A stretch of 64,000 nucleotides of DNA from Narthecium ossifragum (lineage: Eukaryota > Streptophyta > Magnoliopsida > Dioscoreales > Nartheciaceae): contig OY986973.1 in assembly GCA_963920575.1 (NCBI GenBank), positions 2,372,041 through 2,436,040 of the forward strand, in the 5' to 3' direction. The position numbers and the translations under genes are program-made. Below, piece by piece: positions 46,839-58,575 of the stretch (its first letter is position 1; each line of letters begins with the position of its first letter). Under the pieces are notes generated by a model. That model did no database searches and was not told the DNA's origin. It saw only the letters and a program-made list of their open reading frames with translations.

Positions 46839-48959
46839 ATCTAAGAGCGGAACACCGGCCAGGTCTACGATGGGCTTGTCAAGGTGCTCAATGTCACTCT
46901 TTCCCCTTTCTCCACGAAACCCATCATTCCAATCCTCACTTTTCCGGTGGATTTGTCGCCAATCCTTCACGAATTCATGTTCGTGGGCTTTTATGCTTCT
47001 ACTGGTTTACTCGCGAGCTCCCGTTACTTGTTCGGGTGGAGCTTCAAGATGAACGGCGTCACCAAAACCCTTGACTTCCACACTCCCCTCACTCCCACAA
47101 AGGGCATGTTTGGTTGGCTTGAAGTGGAGCTGGAGTCACTTTTTTTTGGAGTGACTCCAACCACTTCGGCTGTTTGGTAGTGTTGAAGTGAGATTGAAGT
47201 CACTTCAAGCCACTTCAACCCCAATCCAAATTTAGCTTCCACTTCCGGATTTGACTTCCGGTGATTTTAGCCCGAAGTCGTTGAAGTGGCTCGCTGGGAA
47301 GTGACAAATAATATTAATAATATCGTATTGCAATAAAATATTAATATAAATGGGTCCCATATGTCACGTGTCACCTCCTGATTGGTCCACATCATCCAAA
47401 ATAGTATTATTTTAATATTTTAATTTAAAAATTATTATAATATTAATATTTTAATAAATTTTAAATTAAAATATTATAAAAAGTGGGTCCCACATGTCAC
47501 CTCGTGATTGATCCACATCATCCAAAATAGTATTATTTTAATATTTTAATTAAAAATTATTAAAATATTAATATTTTAATAATCTTAATAATTAAAATAT
47601 TAATTTTAATATCTTAATAATTAAAATATTAATTTTAATAATCTTAATAATTATTAAAATTATTAAAAGTAAAATATTAAATTATTAAAAATCATTGAAA
47701 TTGCTCAAAGTTAGGGGTGACCATATCTCCACTTCAAGCACCGACCAAACATTAAAACTCAGAAAATCCCAGAAAGTGACTCCCCCAGAAAGTCACGTCA
47801 GTGAAGTCACTTCCAAAAAAGTCACTCCACTTCATCTCACTTCTCAGCAACCAAACAGCCCCAAACCCAAACTCCTAAGAAAACCTCCACCTTGATCGCC
47901 ATAGTGTCCGCCTGCGCCGTCGTGTTCTTCATCGCCGCCGTTTCCGCCGCCGTGTACCTCTTCTACAAGATCAAGAATGCGGACGTGATCGAGGCTTGGG
48001 AGTTGAAGTGCAGCCCTCACTGGTTCTCCTACAAGGAGCTGAAGCGCACCACCAAGGGATTCCGGGACCGGGAGGTCCTGGGTTTCGGCGGGTTTGGAAA
48101 GCTTTACAAGGGGACTCTACCTGGGTCCAGAGTGGAGGTTGCGGTGAAGCAGGTCTCCCACGAATCGAGGCAGGGGATCCGGAAATTCGTGGCGGAGATC
48201 GAAAGCATCGGGCGTCTCCGCCACCGGAACCTCGTCCAGCTCTAGGGCTGGTGCCGCTGCTGTGCTGATCTCCTCCTTGTGTACGACTACATGCCCAACG
48301 GGAGCCTAGACAAGCACCTTTTCCCCTCCGACGAAGGAAGGCAAGAGCAGAGCTCGGCGACGATGCCATTGTTGTCGTGGGATCAGCGGATGCGGATCGT
48401 GTGCGAGGTGGCGTCGGCGCTGCAGTACCTGCACGAGGAGTGGGAGCACGTGGTCATCCACAGGGACGTGAAGGTGAGCAACGTGCTTCTGGATTTGGAG
48501 CTCAAAGGGCGGCTGGGGGACTTTGGGCCGGCGAAGCTCTACGAGCACGGGGCCAACCCGACCACCACCCGGGTGGTGGGCACGTTGGAATACCTAGCGT
48601 TGGAGATGACGCGAAAGGGCAAGGCGATGACAAGCTCCGACGTGTTCGCTTTCGGGGCACTCTTGCTTGAGGTGGTTTGCGGGAGGCGGCCAATCGACCC
48701 CAAAGCGGCACCGGAGGAGCTGGTGCTAGTGGACTGGGTATGGCCCAAATGGTCGACGGGTAAGTTGGACGAAGTGGTTGACGCGAGGCTAAGGGGCGAT
48801 TACGAGCAGGGAGAAGCGGATGTGGCCGCCTCGCACCCGTCGGTCGTGCCGCGGCCAAAGATGAGGGAGGTGGTGCGGTGGCTCGAGCTCAAATGGTCAA
48901 AGAAGTTATGTCTTTATATGAACCAAGTTACGACTTCATTGGCTGGATTAAAAAAATAA
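46839..48959 (+). pseudogene. L-type lectin receptor kinase pseudogene (split by a MITE)
   Basis: The left piece, about 46839-47101, encodes only the end of the legume-lectin domain (KPIIPILTFPVDLSPIL, VGFYASTGLLASS, GWSFKMNGVTKTLDF). After a 761-bp MITE the frame resumes at 47866 with a membrane helix (AIVSACAVVFFIAAVSAAVY) and kinase: [58 protein letters not shown]. Defects: no lectin N-terminus or signal peptide (in-frame stop near 46845), the MITE, a TAG stop at 48243-48245 (VQL*GWC), and a deletion near [19 protein letters not shown] where helices of the kinase C-lobe should be. Intact relatives are plasma-membrane receptors in defence. The frame is otherwise open and GC-rich, so the decay is recent. 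Confidence 0.9.
47102..47862. mobile_element. PIF/Harbinger-like MITE inside the lectin-kinase pseudogene
   Basis: Ends GGGCATGTTTGGTTG and, as reverse complement of the right end, GGGGCTGTTTGGTTG (13 of 15). AAA (or CAAA) stands on both sides as target-site duplication. Subterminal repeats of GAAGTGACTTC type occur at both ends. The middle is AT-rich and non-coding. Removing it rejoins the lectin and juxtamembrane parts of the kinase gene at a Pro/Lys-rich hinge. Confidence 0.8.
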
Positions 48960-48998
48960 AAGGTCACGTCAGCGTGGCACTGACGTGGCCAAAGCAGG

Positions 48999-49064
48999 CA
49001 TATCTCCATCAATATTTTCTCTACATGTATATTTTAATAATATTTTATTAAATAATATTATTTT
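48999..49064. repeat. Right arm of inverted repeat flanking the lectin-kinase pseudogene
   Basis: Inverted counterpart of 46679-46746 (CATCAATATTTTC ... AATAATATTATTTT). It lies ~40 bases after the pseudogene end. Confidence 0.6.
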
Positions 49065-49229
49065 AAAAAAATTCCATTCAAATTCACATGATGAACCGTT
49101 TGGGAGTGAAAATAGAAATTCAATTGCCAAGGAGAAAACCTTTTTAAGTGGGCCCTAACTTGCTGACGTGAGTAGCCACATCAGCCAATGCCACGCAACT
49201 ATTCTTCGGAGGAAAATGATTTGCGTATA

Positions 49230-49412
49230 TGGCTATCACACGTCGCTTTAATCGGTAGATGTCTATCGATTGATTCATCTAATCCATCGGTAGTGTTTTA
49301 TTGATCTATTAGATCAACTAATCGGTAGTGTTCTACCAATTCAATGATTGATACACTCGATTAGTAGATGCCTACCGATTGGTTGATCTGATTCATCGAT
49401 AGATGTTTTATG
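49230..49412. repeat. Second array of CTAYCGAT...ATCGGTAG palindromic units
   Basis: The same 31-nt unit as at 3447-3700 (for example CTATCGAT, 15 bases, ATCGGTAG near 49262-49292). Further half-units follow in alternating orientation (ATCGGTAGTGTTCTACCAAT, CTACCGATTGGTTGATCT). Non-coding. Confidence 0.6.
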
Positions 49413-49492
49413 TACCCCAATCACGGTCCTTCTTCGGATGGTTGTCGCCGTGTAAAGACCTGAGCTGATCAATAATAAGAAATTTTGTTAAG

Positions 49493-49710
49493 AAACAGCC
49501 TCTTAATTTCCACAACTTCTCCGCGGAAATACTTCCCCGGAAACAATTTTACAACTTTATTCAATAACTTGTGTGTCTATGGGTATTAGCGGTGTAGTTT
49601 GAGATTAGCAATGCAATCTTATGCGGTAAGACGGATGCACGGTTTTCATCCTTGGTGCATGGATTTTACCAGTCCTGATACTTATCTGCCAGTGTAATTC
49701 ATAACTCTAT
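49493..49710 (-). pseudogene. Relic of a GDPD last exon
   Basis: On the minus strand, sequence around 49650-49700 (GTATCAGGACTGGTAAAATC ... TGCATCCGTCTTACCGCATA) aligns with the end of exon 8 of gene B. The flank AAGAAACAGCCTCTTAATTTCCAC aligns with its 3' UTR (AAGAAACAGTCTTTCCAC at ~49768). Only the 3' part remains, with many differences and no open frame. Confidence 0.65.
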
Positions 49711-49887
49711 ATCACCACTTTCCAGAGGAAAATATAACACTATTTATAAGTAACAAAATGCTGTAAAGAAACAGTCTTTCCACAATATTCCAGTGGCAAT
49801 ACTTTTGAAGAAAAGTTTTACAGCTTTATTTCATGAATTATATGCATACGGGTATGAGCCAATCCATTAAAGGCAACAGAGTCATGC

Positions 49888-52800
49888 TCAATGGTAGCCT
49901 GAGACCAGCATTGTAATCTCATGCAAGATGGCGGATGCCCTCGTTTCATTCTTGGCATATGGAGTTGTCCATTCCTGATACATATTAAAGCTTCCAGTGA
50001 AATCCGTGAACAATCCATCGACCCCCATCTTCTTAATCCAGTAATCGTATTCGGCATATGGGTCCTGATGGAAGTCGAAGTGTAAGTAGGAATTCTCATT
50101 CCTGAATGTATATGGATGTACCTGCAACGACAAAGAAATTAATCAATGATTCCAAACTTACAACCTCCCACAGTTCTCACTATCCAATTGAAACAGAAAT
50201 GGAAAAAAATGACTGCCACCATTGGCACCAATTGGAAATCCATTTTTGAAATCCATATACTCGATTCTTAAACCAAGAGTATTCGACAGGCATGTGATGC
50301 AACACCAGCAAACCTGTAAACCATGAACATGAGCTCTTGCCACAATATCGGTAGGTGTAGTCAGATAGTTGTTCACAACATGGACTAAATTATCCTTCCA
50401 TGGTCCAATGCCAAGCACATACTGCTTTATATATGCAAAATAGCTGTCCGAAGTTATCTCCCAGAATGACTGCAAATTATCCAAGATTTAGATGTTAGGG
50501 CAATTGTTACCTGGCAAAGCTCATGAGAATGCATTTTATGATAAGTTGCCAAAACTAATAGTTACGCCATACTGTCGTTGGCGCTGAAAATTCTGATAAA
50601 AAGTAGATGTACAAGGGTAGATGTAAGAAATTTCTGGGAAAATGCTCCAAAACTAATAGATACGCCATACTATCGTTGGCGCTGAAAATTCTGTTAATAA
50701 GTAGATTTGCAAGGGTAGATGTAAGAAATTTCTGGGAAAATGCTCCAAAAACATGGGGTATGACAGTGTAGGTCAACTGATTACATAAGGATAGAAGGTT
50801 TCAATCATAAGAAGACATCTTCCAATCACAACATAACATAACATGGTGTAAGAGATCGATTGAAGGTACAAGGAAAGAAGATTTCATTCACAAGAATGTA
50901 TCTGCCAATCATGGCGACATCCAGTAACCGTCTGTTAAGCAAATTGCCAGTCAGATGCTTGCGAGGTCCAGGGTACATCTACAACTAATTTTTCGGGCGG
51001 CATGTTGTACTAACAAATCTTCAGCATTATAATGCCTATTTAAACATTTACAAGAAATCATTGTTATTACCTAATTGAAATGTTCCTCACAAATTTACCA
51101 TTCGAATAGTCCTTCAGGTAGTCTTCGTTAGAAAGATCAAACGTAATTCAACCACAATCAGAATGTATATTGTTCAGGTTGTCATTTACAAACAGAGAGG
51201 AACTAGGACATAATAAAGATCGATATCGATGAACTATTATAATCATAATGTTGTTTTCTCCAGAGGTGAATAAACGCGCTCTGATAATACTGTCTTCACT
51301 TTTCATCTTTCACCTGTCTCTAAATTCTAGATCTCTAGCACATGAGATGAACAGGGGAGAAAAAAGCCAAAACAGAAAACTATGACTACTGAAAAGAATC
51401 AATACCTGATTCGTATCTTGTGTGGGAATAGTGATATCATCAATCAAGAAGATTTTTGGTGAGTCTGTCAGTTTTGAGACGTAAATAAGGGAAGACGGAG
51501 CAAAAGACTGTATAAAAACAGGCTGGCTTAGCCATTCCTTTGACAAATATTTGCCTTTGTATCCATACTTCAAAAGAGTCTCTATAAACCTGTCCTCAAA
51601 CTTCTTTCCATCAGCCCATTTCACCTGTCAAAATCAGTAAATATGCCATTAAAAAACCGTAGTCAGTCGCAAAGACATCCAAGTAAGGTTTCTAGGTATT
51701 GAACTGTGTGATCAAGAGAATAAATTTTTGGGTCGACTAATACAGCTCAACCTAATGTTATCTCAAACATAATGAGATGCATTATGTGGACAATTTGTGC
51801 TCTCAAAAGTGAATAGTTGAAACTTGAAACAATGTGAAGTACTTTGTATCAGGAAGGAAATAATAGATATATGATTTCAGATAGACTCTGACAAGTCTCC
51901 TACATGTCTACAGCAGGGAGACAGTACCATATAGTGAATAACTTCTCATCCAAAATGACAAAAAATGGAAACTTGAACTGGCTTCCTGTGGAGCATTTTA
52001 GATTCAAGTGGCACCAATTTTGCTATGGATGGACAATGTTAGAGTACATGCCATCTGCCATGAGCTGGAAGGAAAGTCACTTACATGTTCATTGATATGA
52101 ACGGGGTTTTTAATCTCCGGGTATATCCCAACGATTCTGTCTGCATCTAGTGCAATGGCAATATACTCTTCGAATGTGATTATCGTGAACATTCCTGCAT
52201 GGTGAAATAACATGACAGATGTGAGGAACAATAGTTCTAGTTAGGCACCAAGCCACGCCCTTATGATAACGAAACTATCAGTGCAAATCAGGTTGGATTT
52301 TCATTATATATAAAGGTTTCAATATGCGCTACTAAAGCCTTCTTAGATCCTGGAATGCCCCAAATAAATCCACAACACAGTTAGCTGCTTGTATTTCACC
52401 ATAAAAGCACTGTACTAATGCCACCAATTTATGATTTACAATGCTTTATGTTGTTGCATAATAATCAAAAAGTAGTGAATGTTGTGTTTGGTAACTCAAG
52501 CAATTGAGAGACGAGACAGCCCTCAATGGTTTCTCTAGGCTATGAAAATAGTCACATGAATATGGAAATTAATTGGTAATTTGCACTTTTTTCATCTAGT
52601 CAAAGGTTTGAAGCAAAAATAATTATCTAAGTTCCTATTATTCGTATTGCTCATTTCGTATATATGCTATATAACAACTAAAAGATACTCAGAAGTAAAT
52701 TTGTATTTTTTAAGGATGTAATAATCAAAACAAGCAATAAAATCAGACACATGAAGGAGAAGAACAGAAAAACAAACAAAGTGATAAACTTGAGCATGCA

Positions 52801-54586
52801 TGATTAAGTTAGCAATTTCAGTGGCAAAGAATAATAGAGCCAATGATCCTGAAATTTGCTTGGAGGTATAGCGTACCATTGTATTTCTGATCTCGGAAGC
52901 TAAACCTCTGCCTCACCCTTAATGATTTAATTTCTTCAAGCGTGAAATCCACTGGAAATGAACAGAAAAAATGGAACCTATTTAGCAACGTTGGATCTGC
53001 TTCTGTATCAAAACTTAATAGAGTAACATACACATTCGTTCTTAGGGTAAAATAACTAAAGAGAAGGACAATTGGCACAGAGGAGAACTAATATTAGAAG
53101 GTTGCAAAAAAGTCAAAACATAGTTATATATGAGAAGGGGAAAAGGGGCGCCACTTATTCCATGTCAACGAAAATCCTCACTTGATATGTCTATGAATAG
53201 TGAATCCAATTATAGCTGGCTTTGTGTCATAGCTGGAAAACTTCAGGATAAGCATACCTACAAACCACCCAGTGACGTTCTCTCCTTGGACTTCATAAGT
53301 TGTTTTTCGATTGGCAAACTCTGTACGATTGGCGATATTGGTTGTAGCATCAAGGGTCACATCATGGAAAGATATAAGTTTACCATCTTTAGTGGCAAGG
53401 ATGTCGGTTTCTATGAAGTCAGTACCTTCTTCTATAGCTCTCTGTAAAAAACAACAGAAGCTTTAGGCACCACTAAATCTCCACTTTCGCAGAATGTAAA
53501 CCATCATGTAAAGAGAATATAACATGTATTGGAGTCATTATATAAAAAGTCATCTCTATGAATCACCTCCTGCCTTTAACCAACAAGAACTCTCAAAGAA
53601 AACCACTATGGAATACAAGTGATGCTTAAGAACACTATAAACAAATAAAAACACTATTCTATACTCTAAAACCAATTAAGTCAAATGTAAAGAGAATATA
53701 ACATGTATTGGAGTCAATATATAAAAAGTCATCTCTATGAATCACCTCCTGCCTTTAGCCAACAAGAACTCTCCAAGAACTCTCAAAGAAAGAAAACCAC
53801 TATGGAATACAAGTGATGCTTAAGAACACTAAACAAATAAAAACACTATTCTATACTCTAAAACCAATTAAGTCAAATGTAAAGAGAATATAACATGTAT
53901 TGGAGTCAATATATAAAAAGTCATCTCTATGAATCACCTCCTGCCTTTAGCCAACAAGAACTCTCCAAGAACTCTCAAAGAAAACTACCATGGAATACAA
54001 GTGATGCTTAAGAACACTATAAACAAATAAAAACACTACTCTATACTCTACAACCAATTAAGTCAAATAAAAGTTAATACTTGTTGCACCATCTGATCCC
54101 CACCATGTATGCAGCAGCTGTTTCTTCCGGAATCTCTCCATTCGCTCCTCGATGAGCGATGTTATACGGTCGGAATGCCTGCAAAGGTTGCTTCTTTTTA
54201 TGTTCTAAATTACTCATCGCGGTGGATCCCTCGAAGAACAACAGAAGAAGAAAAGGGATGAACCCTGCAGAATTCAACAACATCCATGAGTTAAATGTGC
54301 TCAGGAAAGATTCCAGGATCAACTATTCCATAAGTTTTCCTTTCCCTTTTCTCTTCTAACGCTGATTATAACCATCAAGGATCGAATCACTGCATATTCT
54401 ACAGCATTAAACCAAATATACTCAATGCAAGATAACAATCACATCCAAGAACCCAAATAACCATCTGAAACAAAACAATCTTAGCCCAAAAAGGGAGAAA
54501 TATCGCAAAAAGAAAGGATCTTGAGTGAAAGGGAAATCTAAGAAATGGGTTTACAAAAGAGATTGGTGCTTACATGGGGAACCCAT
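49888..54586 (-). CDS. Glycerophosphodiester phosphodiesterase, gene B of the cluster
   Basis: Eight exons on the minus strand, same structure and phases as gene A: 54586-54574, 54264-54104, 53441-53258, 52951-52877, 52194-52085, 51624-51406, 50469-50314 and 50121-49888, giving 383 aa. Hydrophobic N-terminus (WFIPFLLLLFFEGSTA), then IAHRGANGEIPEETAAAY, TDFIETDILATKDGKLISFHD, FEEYIAIALDADRIVGIYPE, and VDGLFTDFTGSF: all catalytic residues of the GDPD barrel are kept. It lacks the ~8-residue insertion after the N-terminal helix seen in gene A. All introns are GT-AG. Intron 2 holds three tandem ~180-190-bp units and intron 6 a 98-bp duplication. The function is probably the same as gene A, perhaps with different expression. 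Confidence 0.93.
50549..50745. repeat. 98-bp tandem duplication in GDPD gene B intron
   Basis: Units start CCAAAACTAATAG at 50549 and 50647. The corresponding intron of the decayed copy C has only one unit (about 56140-56240), so this duplication happened after B and C separated. Confidence 0.85.
53508..54070. repeat. Three ~180-192-bp tandem units in GDPD gene B intron 2
   Basis: Units begin GTAAAGAGAATATAACATG at 53508, 53687 and 53879. They are near-identical apart from short insertions (extra CTCCAAGAACT in units 2 and 3). Absent from gene A and from copy C. Confidence 0.92.
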
Positions 54587-55500
54587 TTGCTACGATTTCT
54601 CTGTGCCTTCTACCTGGCCCTTTTCTTCTCCTATTTATAATCGATCTCTTGGTACTCGGCGGGAATATTAGCATCTTTATTCTTGTTAAAAGTCCCCCAT
54701 GGTCGGCATCAACCAGTGCAATGTGTTCACATTGACTACCTAGAGATCGCAGCCGTCCGATTAGACGACTTTGTTGGTTGATCAAAAGGTCAAAGTCTGG
54801 GTCAACAGTCAAAAGAGGATATATATAGCTGACAGCTAAAGCAGACAAAAGGACAACCAAAAGTCAATCTATTGCATGCAATTTAACATAAGTTTCAGGC
54901 ATCATAGCCCATTGACAGTTCTTGAATCAAGAATATGCCATTCCTCTGTATATAGACATCCGAGTTCTTGATTGATTAGTGCTGGAGAATGAGATCAGAG
55001 AAAGCTTCCTGCCAACTTATATATATGCAGGAGATGCTCTTAAATGCTCTAGTCTCCTTGATTACATAGACGACCAGCATCGGTTCCAGCATATCCATCC
55101 AAGTATCCAACTGTGGAGTTGTTTATGACCACTAATGTGGAAAATATTTTTAAAACTAGTGTGGAAAATATGGCTCAAGGAAGGATATTTGGATCATTTT
55201 AGATTGGATGATCTCTGAAGATCTCAGATTCTCAGACAGATATTTATTTAATGCACTCATATACAACAACATTATATATTAATAGGCATATTTAGCAGAC
55301 TCACCCGAATCAATCGAGGTTCAAAATTCCAAAAGATGGATGTTTATTCAAATAGAAAAAATACAGTAAAGAAACAGTCTTTCCACAATATCGCTGTGGT
55401 AATACTTTCTGGAAAAAGTTCTACAGCTTTGTTTCATAAACTATATGCATATGGGTAATGAGCCAATCCATTAAAGCTACAGAGTCATGCTCAATGGTAG
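54587..55500. promoter_or_regulatory. GDPD gene B upstream region and junction of the B/C duplication
   Basis: No gene recognised. About 54960-55205 recurs at about 57890-58110 (shared CTTATATATATGCAGGAGATG, CTCCTTGATTACAT, AAAACTAGTGT). Both units therefore carry the same promoter side. About 55365-55500 repeats the 3' flank of gene B (49765-49905). Confidence 0.6.
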
Positions 55501-57707
55501 TCTGAGATCAACTATAGGCGGATGCCCTCGGTTCATTCTTGGCATATGGAGTTGTCCATTCCTGATACTGATAAAAGGTGCCGGTGAAATCCGTGAACAA
55601 TCCATCGACCCCCATCTTCTTAATCCAGTAATCGTATTCGGCATATGGGTCCTGATAGTAGTTGAAGTGCAAGTAGGAATTCTCATTCCTGAATGTATAT
55701 GGATGTACCTGCAACGACAAAGAAATTAATTAATGATTCCAAACTTACAAACCTCCCACAGTTCTCGCTATCCAATTGAAACAGAAATGAAAAAAATGAC
55801 TGCCACCATTGGCACCAATTGGAAATTCATTTTTGAAATCCATACACTCGATTCTTAAACCAAGAGAATTCGACAGGCATGAGATGCAACACTAGTAATT
55901 AAGAGCAGCAAACCTGTAAACCATGAGCATGAGCTCTTGCCACAGTATCGGTAGGCGTAGTCAGATAGTTGTTCTCAACGGGGACTAAATTATCCTTCCA
56001 TGGTTCAATGCCAAGCACATACTGCTTTATATATGCAAAATAGCTGTCTGAAGTTATCTCCCAGTCATTATCCAAGATTTAGATGTTTGGGAATTGTTAC
56101 ATGGCCAAAGCTCATGAGAATGCGTTTTATGACAAGTTGTAAAAACTAATGGATACGCCATACTGTCGTTGGTGCTGAAAATTCTGATAATAAGTTGATG
56201 TGCAAGGGTAGATGTAAGAAATTTCTGGGAAAATGCATGTTTCAAAAACATGGGGTATGACAGTATGAGATCAACTGATGACACAAGGATAGAAGGTTCC
56301 AATCATATCACATGAAATGAACAGGAGAAAAGAAGCCAATTAAAACAGAAAAATATAACTACGGAAAAGAATCAATACCAGGATTTTTGGTGAGTCCGTC
56401 ATGTTTGAGACGTAAATAAGGGAAGCCAGAGCAAAAGACTCAATAAAAATAGGCTTGTCTAGCCATTCCTTTGACATATATGATGTATGTGCCTTTGTAT
56501 CCATACTTCAAAAGAGTCTCAATAAACCTGTCCTCAAAGCTTCTTTCCATCTGCCCATTTCACCTGTCAAGAATCAGTAAATATGCCATACAAAAATCAT
56601 AGTCGGTCGCAAAGACATCCAAGTAAGGTTTCTAGGTATTGAGCTGTGTACTGATCAAGTGAGAATAAATTTTCCGGTTGATTAATACAGCTCAACCTAA
56701 TGTTGTTATGTCAACATAATGAGATGCATTGTGTGGACAATTAATTTGTGCTCTCAAAAATGATTACATAGTTGAAACAATGTCAAGTACTTTGTATCAG
56801 TAAGGAAATAGTAGATTTATGTAATCAGATAGACTCTGACAAGTACCATAGTAGTGAGTAACTTGTCATCCAAAATGACAAAATGGAAACTGGAATTGGC
56901 TTTCTGTGGAGCACTTTAGATTCAAGTGGCACCAACTTTGTTCACTATATATGGATAAACAGCATTAGAAAGGAAAAGCCACTTACATGTTCATTGATAT
57001 GAAGGGGGTTTTTAATCTCCGGGTCTATCCCAACGATTCTGTCTGCATCTAGTGCGATGGCGATGTACTCTTCGAATGTGATTACCGCGAACATTAATCC
57101 TGCATGGTGAAATAACATGACAAATGAAGGAGAAATGCAGAAAAACAAAGTGATAAACTTGAGCATGCATGATTAAGTTAGCAATTGCGGTGGCAAAGAA
57201 CAATGGAGCCAATGGTCCTGAAATTAGCTTTGGAGGCATAACTTACAATTGTATTTCGGATCTTGGAAGCTATACCTTTGCTTCACCCCTTAATGATTTA
57301 ACTTCTTCAAGGGTGAAATCCACTGGAAATGAGCAGAAAAAATGGAACCTGTTTAGCACACGTTGGTTCTCCTTGGACTTCATAAGTTTTTTTTCGATCG
57401 GCAAACTCCGAATGATTAGCGACATCAGTTATGACATCAAGGATCACATCATGGGAACATATTCTTTAGTGGCAATGATGTCTGTTTCTATGAAGTCAGT
57501 GCCTTCTTCTAATCTCCATATTAGCAGAATGTACAAACGTCTTCCGGAATCTCTCCATTCGATCCTCCTCGATGAGCGATGTTATACAGTCGGAATGTCT
57601 GCAAAGGCTGCTTCTTTTCATGTTCTGAATTACTCACCAGAGAGCCGGGTGTACTCGCGATGGACCCGTCCAAGAACAATAGAAGAAGAAAAGGGATGAA
57701 CCCTGCA
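55500..57707 (-). pseudogene. Decayed GDPD copy C
   Basis: All but the first small exon can be aligned to gene B, but each is damaged. Exon 2 (57707-57540) keeps AGFIPFLLLLF and IAHRGGSNGEIPE, then loses the ETAAAYM end and donor. Exon 3 (about 57505-57370) lacks both splice edges. Exon 4 has a one-base insertion in the CACCCCTT stretch. Exon 5 (57099-56990) is nearly intact with one extra codon. Exon 6 (about 56570-56380) has a frameshift and lacks its 3' end (the LIDDITIP...DTNQ part). Exon 7 (about 56068-55915) has lost its 3' splice site and carries GIEPW for GIGPW. Exon 8 (55710-55508) ends early after ENSYLHFNYYQDP...NEPRASAYS through a deletion. It cannot encode an enzyme. Confidence 0.9.
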
Positions 57708-58179
57708 ACAATCAAACAACCTCCGTGAGTGAAATGTGCTCAAGAAAGATACCAGAATGATCAACCATTCCATATGTTTTCCTTTCACTTTTCTCTTCTA
57801 ACGTTGATTATAACCATCAAGAATCAAAACACTGCATATATCTCTATCATTGCCATCAGAGATGTTTAAGAACGATACTGATACACATTCATGTTTTTGA
57901 TTGATTAACGTTAGATATTATGATCAGAGAAAGCTGCCAGCCAGCCAGCTAGCTTATATATATGCAGGAGATGTTCTTGAATGTGCCTCCTTGATTACAT
58001 TACATAGACAAATAGCATTGCTTCCAGAATTCCATACAACTCCGTTTATGATCACTAATATCTTAAAACTAGTGTTGAAGATTCGGCTGAAGGAAGCATT
58101 TTTGGATCAATCCAAATTTCTGACGTGTCAAGAGATTGGATGATACAAAACCTCCTCCTCCTTTGAAATCGATCTCAGA

Positions 58180-58181
<2 letters not shown>

Positions 58182-58216
<35 letters not shown>
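58182..58216. repeat. (AT)n microsatellite
   Basis: 35 bases of alternating TA. Confidence 0.95.
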
Positions 58217-58220
<4 letters not shown>

Positions 58221-58332
58221 CTTTATATATTGACGTCTACAAATTATCACGATTTCGCAACAATGACCTGGCAAATATCTACCAGCTCAACTAATTACAT
58301 GTAAAAGAAAAATACACCCAGACTATATATAA

Positions 58333-58575
58333 CTAGATGATGGGCCCGTGCCACCTGGCACGGCTAACTGCCCGTTAACTATCTTATGAATCTTATAAGG
58401 TAGATAAGTATGTATATTTAAAACTAATCTCCTGACTTATGATTATAAAGATGTATATTTCAAACTACACTAGAGAAGATGATAAAATATACAAAATTAA
58501 CTTAGAAAAATATACATGTAAATAAACTAATAAGAGGTAAACGATTGTAACCGTTATTGCTCCTTATAAAGTTGA
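58333..58575 (-). mobile_element. Short non-autonomous Helitron-like element, copy 2
   Basis: Read on the minus strand: it starts TCAACTTTATAAGGAGCAAT after an A. It ends with hairpin CCGTGCC-AGGT-GGCACGG, nine bases, CTAG, then T. The terminus arrangement, including the nine-base spacer, equals that of the element at 21774-22029. 243 bp, non-coding, interior unrelated to copy 1. Confidence 0.75.

Noticed and set aside
47971..48369. Minus-strand Arg/Pro-rich frames over the lectin kinase (also 48502-48858)
   Set aside because: Antisense to GC-rich kinase sequence; composition only.
55508..55720. Separate short GDPD gene on the minus strand
   Set aside because: It is exon 8 of decayed copy C, cut short by a deletion.
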